6,948 nucleotides of DNA from an uncultured Ruminococcus sp. (lineage in GTDB: Bacteria > Bacillota > Clostridia > Oscillospirales > Ruminococcaceae). The notes beneath the pieces are model-generated. The model was not told the origin of the DNA, did no database searches, and saw only the letters and a list, made by a program, of their open reading frames with translations. Below are positions 4,064 through 6,948 of this stretch, one piece after another. The DNA is taken from contig NZ_CAMHRZ010000179.1 of the NCBI RefSeq assembly GCF_946187255.1, positions 1-6,948 of the forward strand, in the 5' to 3' direction. The number at the start of each line of letters is the position of its first letter. The stretch's first letter is position 1. Made by a program: the position numbers and the translations under genes.

Positions 4064-6478
4064 ATGCAGTATGGTTATTTTGATCTGAAAAACAAGGAAT
4101 ATGTCATCACACGTCCCGATACCCCCGCACCCTGGGCTAACTATCTCGGTTCTCCCGAGTACGGCGCTATCGTTTCAAATAACGGCGGCGGCTACAGCTT
4201 TGTAAAGAGCGGTGCCAACGGAAGAATAGCAAGATACCGCTTCAACTCCAACATCGGTCTGCCCGGCAGATATGTCTACATAAGAGACAACGATGCAAAG
4301 GATTACTGGTCTGCTACATGGCAGCCTGTAGGCAAGTCACTGGATGAGTACAAGACCGAGTGTCATCACGGTACAGCTTATACTACCATAATCTCTCAGT
4401 ACAGCGGCATAAAGAGCGAACTGACTTACTATGTTCCCCTGAACAAGACTTATGAGGTATGGAGAGTTAAGGTCACCAACGAGAGCGACAAGCCCAGAAA
4501 CCTTTCCACATGGGGCTTCATCGAGTTCACCAACGAGAACAACTACGAGCAGGATCAGGTAAATCTCCAGTACACCCTGTTCATCACCCGCACCTCCTTT
4601 GAGGGCAACAAGATCGTACAGCATATCAACGAGAACAGCGGCAAGGACGAGAACGGCTCTAACCACAGAGAGAGATTTTTTGGACTCGTAGGCGCTGAGG
4701 TCTCTGCATACAACGGTAATTTTGATAACTTCATCGGTTCGTACAGAGATTACGGCAACCCGATAGCTGTGGAGAGCGGCAAGTGCGACAACGTGCTGAA
4801 CTATAACTCCAATGCCTGCGGTGCTCTGCAGTCCGATTTCACACTGGCAGCGGGCGAGACCAAGGAGCTTATCTATATACTCGGTCAGAAGGATCCCATC
4901 ACTGCTGAGAATATCATGAGCGAGTACAAGGCAGCAGGCAAGGTCGATGCTGAGGTCAAGGAGCTTGTTGATTACTGGCACGGTCAGCTGAACAACTTCC
5001 AGGTTGAGACTCCTTCTGAGGAATTCAACAACATGGTGGATGTATGGAACGCTTATCAGTGCTTCATCACCTTCATCTGGTCGAGAGCGGCTTCCTTCAT
5101 CTACTGCGGTCTGAGAAACGGCTACGGCTACAGAGATACCGTACAGGATATACAGGGTATCATCCACATCAATCCCGAGCTGGCAGCCGAGAAGATACGC
5201 TTCATGCTGTCCGCACAGGTTTCCAACGGCGGCGGTCTGCCTCTCGTTAAGTTCGACCACAACGCAGGTCACGAGACCTGCCCCGACGAGAACGACGAGA
5301 ATTCCGTATACGCTAAGGAAACAGGTCACCCCTCTTACAGAGCCGACGATGCACTGTGGCTGTTCCCGACTATCGTGAAGTATATCGGTGAGACAGGCAA
5401 CAAGGCATTCCTGGATGAAGTTATCGTATACGCAGAGGAAGGCGGCGGAGAGGCTACCGTTTATGAGCACCTCAAGAATGCTATCCGCTTCTCGCAGGAG
5501 AGACTGGGCGACCACAAGATGCCCGCAGGTCTCCACGCTGACTGGAACGACTGTCTGAGAATGGGCAAGAAGGGTGAGTCCACCTTTGTTGCATTCCAGC
5601 TGTACTATGCAATGAGCGTTATCAAGGGCTATGCTGAGGAGCGCAAGGATACAGAGTACGTTGAGTACATCACAAAGGCACAGGCTGAGCTGGGCAAGGC
5701 ACTGGCTGACTGCTGGGACGAGGACAGATTCATCAGAGGTATCCGCGACAACGGCGTTATCGTTGGTGCCAAGAAGGATCCCGAGGCTTCTATGTGGCTG
5801 AATCCTCAGAGCTGGTCGGTAATATCCGGTTTTGCTTCAAAGGAGCAGGCTGAGAAGGCGCTGAACAGCGTACACGAGATACTGAACACACCTTACGGCG
5901 TAAAGCTGATGGATCCTCCGTATGTAGACCACTACTTCGATGGTGCGCTGATGCACATATTCAACCCCGACACTAAGGAGAATGGCGGTATATTCAGCCA
6001 GACACAGGGCTGGATAATCCTGGCAGAGTCCCTGATGGGTCACGGCAACAGAGCTTTCGAGTACTTCAAGGAGAGCGCTCCCGCAAGCATGAACGACAAG
6101 GCAGAGCAGAGAGTGCTGGAGCCTTATGTACACGGTCAGTTCACCGAGAGCACACGTTCACCCTACGCGGGCAGGAGCCACGTTCACTGGCTGACAGGCA
6201 CAGGTTCCACCGTAATGGTAGGCTGTGTTGAGGGTATCTGCGGTATGCGCCCCAACGCCGAGGGTCTGGTGATAAGCCCCTCTATCCCCAGCGAGTGGGA
6301 CGGCTTCAAGATCGAGAAGAACTTCCGCGGCAAGCACCTGTCCATCGATATACAGAACCCCGACCACGTTGAGAGCGGTATCAAGCAGATCACCGTCAAC
6401 GGCGAGGCAGTCGAGGGCAACTTCGTATGCGAGTGCAAGATGACCGAGCAGACCAATATCACTGTTGTGATGGGCTGA
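4064..6478 (+). CDS. cbp: Cellobiose phosphorylase (glycoside hydrolase family 94)
   Basis: 804 residues with no signal peptide, so cytoplasmic. It catalyses reversible phosphorolysis of cellobiose to alpha-glucose 1-phosphate and glucose. The N-terminal beta-sandwich begins with the family hallmark RPDTPAPWANYLGSPEYGA (about 19-37). The (alpha/alpha)6 barrel carries RNGYGYRD at 351-358, whose R351 and D358 line up with sugar-binding residues of characterised GH94 enzymes, and HADWNDCL around 491-498, where D496 is the expected general acid and W494 lines the sugar site. Near the end, HWLTGTG (708-714) matches the phosphate-binding loop. Length fits cellobiose or chitobiose phosphorylase; cellodextrin phosphorylases are longer, and the opening sequence favours cellobiose. 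It is a single gene with its own promoter and terminator. Codon use is strongly biased to C-ending codons such as AAC, GAC and TAC, which suggests high expression. Confidence 0.95.
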   Translation: MQYGYFDLKNKEYVITRPDTPAPWANYLGSPEYGAIVSNNGGGYSFVKSGANGRIARYRFNSNIGLPGRYVYIRDNDAKDYWSATWQPVGKSLDEYKTECHHGTAYTTIISQYSGIKSELTYYVPLNKTYEVWRVKVTNESDKPRNLSTWGFIEFTNENNYEQDQVNLQYTLFITRTSFEGNKIVQHINENSGKDENGSNHRERFFGLVGAEVSAYNGNFDNFIGSYRDYGNPIAVESGKCDNVLNYNSNACGALQSDFTLAAGETKELIYILGQKDPITAENIMSEYKAAGKVDAEVKELVDYWHGQLNNFQVETPSEEFNNMVDVWNAYQCFITFIWSRAASFIYCGLRNGYGYRDTVQDIQGIIHINPELAAEKIRFMLSAQVSNGGGLPLVKFDHNAGHETCPDENDENSVYAKETGHPSYRADDALWLFPTIVKYIGETGNKAFLDEVIVYAEEGGGEATVYEHLKNAIRFSQERLGDHKMPAGLHADWNDCLRMGKKGESTFVAFQLYYAMSVIKGYAEERKDTEYVEYITKAQAELGKALADCWDEDRFIRGIRDNGVIVGAKKDPEASMWLNPQSWSVISGFASKEQAEKALNSVHEILNTPYGVKLMDPPYVDHYFDGALMHIFNPDTKENGGIFSQTQGWIILAESLMGHGNRAFEYFKESAPASMNDKAEQRVLEPYVHGQFTESTRSPYAGRSHVHWLTGTGSTVMVGCVEGICGMRPNAEGLVISPSIPSEWDGFKIEKNFRGKHLSIDIQNPDHVESGIKQITVNGEAVEGNFVCECKMTEQTNITVVMG

Positions 6479-6497
6479 TAACTCAATAAGCAATAAT

Positions 6498-6527
6498 AAA
6501 GACCGTCCCGGGTGGGGCGGTCTTTTT
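6498..6527. terminator. Strong terminator between convergent genes, probably bidirectional
   Basis: AAAGACCGTCCC (6498-6509) pairs with GGGGCGGTCTTT (6514-6525), 12 pairs with one T-G wobble, around loop GGGT. On the + strand it ends in TTTTT for the phosphorylase transcript. Read on the - strand, the same hairpin is followed by TTTATTATT and lies 7 nt beyond the stop of the opposing gene, so it can serve both. Confidence 0.9.
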
Positions 6528-6532
6528 GGTTA

Positions 6533-6948
6533 TTATGGCTCATAAATATACTCTACTCTATCAAACTCTTCTCCAAGCACCCAGATTTCAGCAACATCGG
6601 TTGAATCTATGCCATTAAGATTCTCAGCATATATACTGATATGACCATCTTCCGTGCCTACAATTTGATCTCCCTTGTAGAGAAGAAGTTTAAACTTTCC
6701 GAAAGAACCCGTGTCTTCTTTAGTTTGTTTCAATGTTAGATATAAGTGGTCTTCATTAACATTGTACTGAACCATTTCGACAGCATTTCGATCTCCTGTT
6801 AAGAAACCATCTTTTTCAGCAGTTGCTGTTACTTTAATTTGAGCATCAGATATATTTCCGTCAAAGTAATATTTGAAATAGTTTGATTGACCCTCTGTTA
6901 AAACTATGTCATCACTACTTTTGCCTAAAACACTTCCATCAGCAGAAT
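6533..6948 (-). CDS. Partial gene for a beta-rich, probably extracytoplasmic protein of unknown function (5' end outside window)
   Basis: Reading the - strand, the frame is open from the right edge (first full codon at 6946) to TAA at 6535-6533, giving 137 residues. A methionine at 6775 is internal: the frame continues upstream without a stop, and no ribosome binding site precedes it. The visible part looks like two beta-rich units: one around TEGQSNYFKYYFDGNISDAQ with KVTATAEKDG, and a C-terminal one with YLTLKQTKEDTGSFGKFKLL and LYKGDQIVGTEDG. The latter resembles the FxLYD-type immunoglobulin-like fold found in exported Firmicute proteins, but this is a tentative match by eye. There are no cysteines. 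Base composition is lower in GC (32-40% in two 60-bp lines counted by hand) than the phosphorylase (53% in one line). It converges on the phosphorylase gene and shares its terminator. Confidence 0.75.
   Translation of the reverse strand, partial: SADGSVLGKSSDDIVLTEGQSNYFKYYFDGNISDAQIKVTATAEKDGFLTGDRNAVEMVQYNVNEDHLYLTLKQTKEDTGSFGKFKLLLYKGDQIVGTEDGHISIYAENLNGIDSTDVAEIWVLGEEFDRVEYIYEP

Noticed and set aside
4337..5536. A 399-codon open frame on the - strand inside the cellobiose phosphorylase gene
   Set aside because: It is antisense to a well-recognised enzyme and has no ribosome binding site or family resemblance. Strong codon bias in the sense gene removes stops from this antisense frame.
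1..6948. CRISPR array, tRNA, rRNA, insertion sequence or phage attachment site
   Set aside because: No regularly spaced direct repeats, no tRNA-like cloverleaf, no transposase reading frame and no flanking target duplications were seen by eye on either strand.

Overview
The window looks like part of a chromosome from a fibre-degrading Ruminococcus-type gut or rumen Firmicute (Clostridia). Three things point there: a GH94 cellobiose phosphorylase of about 800 residues, a secreted leucine-rich-repeat protein ending in a cellulosomal dockerin, and strong AGGAGG-type ribosome binding sites with canonical TTGACA/TATAAT promoters and 17-bp spacers. The genus is inferred from recognising these families; no search was run.

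Layout. (1) Positions 1-1780 hold the end of a polar amino acid ABC importer operon on the + strand: the C-terminus of the substrate-binding protein, the membrane permease and the ATPase. They are tightly packed (4-bp overlap, then a 12-bp gap) and closed by an intrinsic terminator. (2) Positions 1839-3262 form a single-gene unit: promoter, a secreted BspA-like LRR protein with a C-terminal dockerin, and a terminator almost identical to the preceding one. (3) Positions 3311-3874 form another single-gene unit: consensus promoter, a small membrane-anchored or secreted protein of unknown function, and a terminator. (4) Positions 3934-6527 hold an A-tract-rich promoter, the cytoplasmic cellobiose phosphorylase gene and a strong terminator placed so that it could work in both directions. 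(5) From 6533 to the right edge an AT-richer gene runs on the - strand toward the phosphorylase. It is cut by the window edge and encodes a beta-rich, probably extracytoplasmic protein of uncertain function.

How the genes fit together. Apart from the ABC operon, each gene appears to be its own transcription unit, so co-function is not implied by operon structure. The shared theme is plant cell wall use. The dockerin protein would be held on an extracellular scaffold or cell-surface cohesin, and the phosphorylase would split imported cellobiose into glucose 1-phosphate and glucose, saving ATP. The amino acid importer is ordinary housekeeping. I found no CRISPR array, tRNA, rRNA, transposase or phage gene. 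I do not see a clearly novel multi-gene system. The most unusual items are the dockerin-tagged LRR protein, the near-duplicate terminators, and the two uncharacterised exported proteins.
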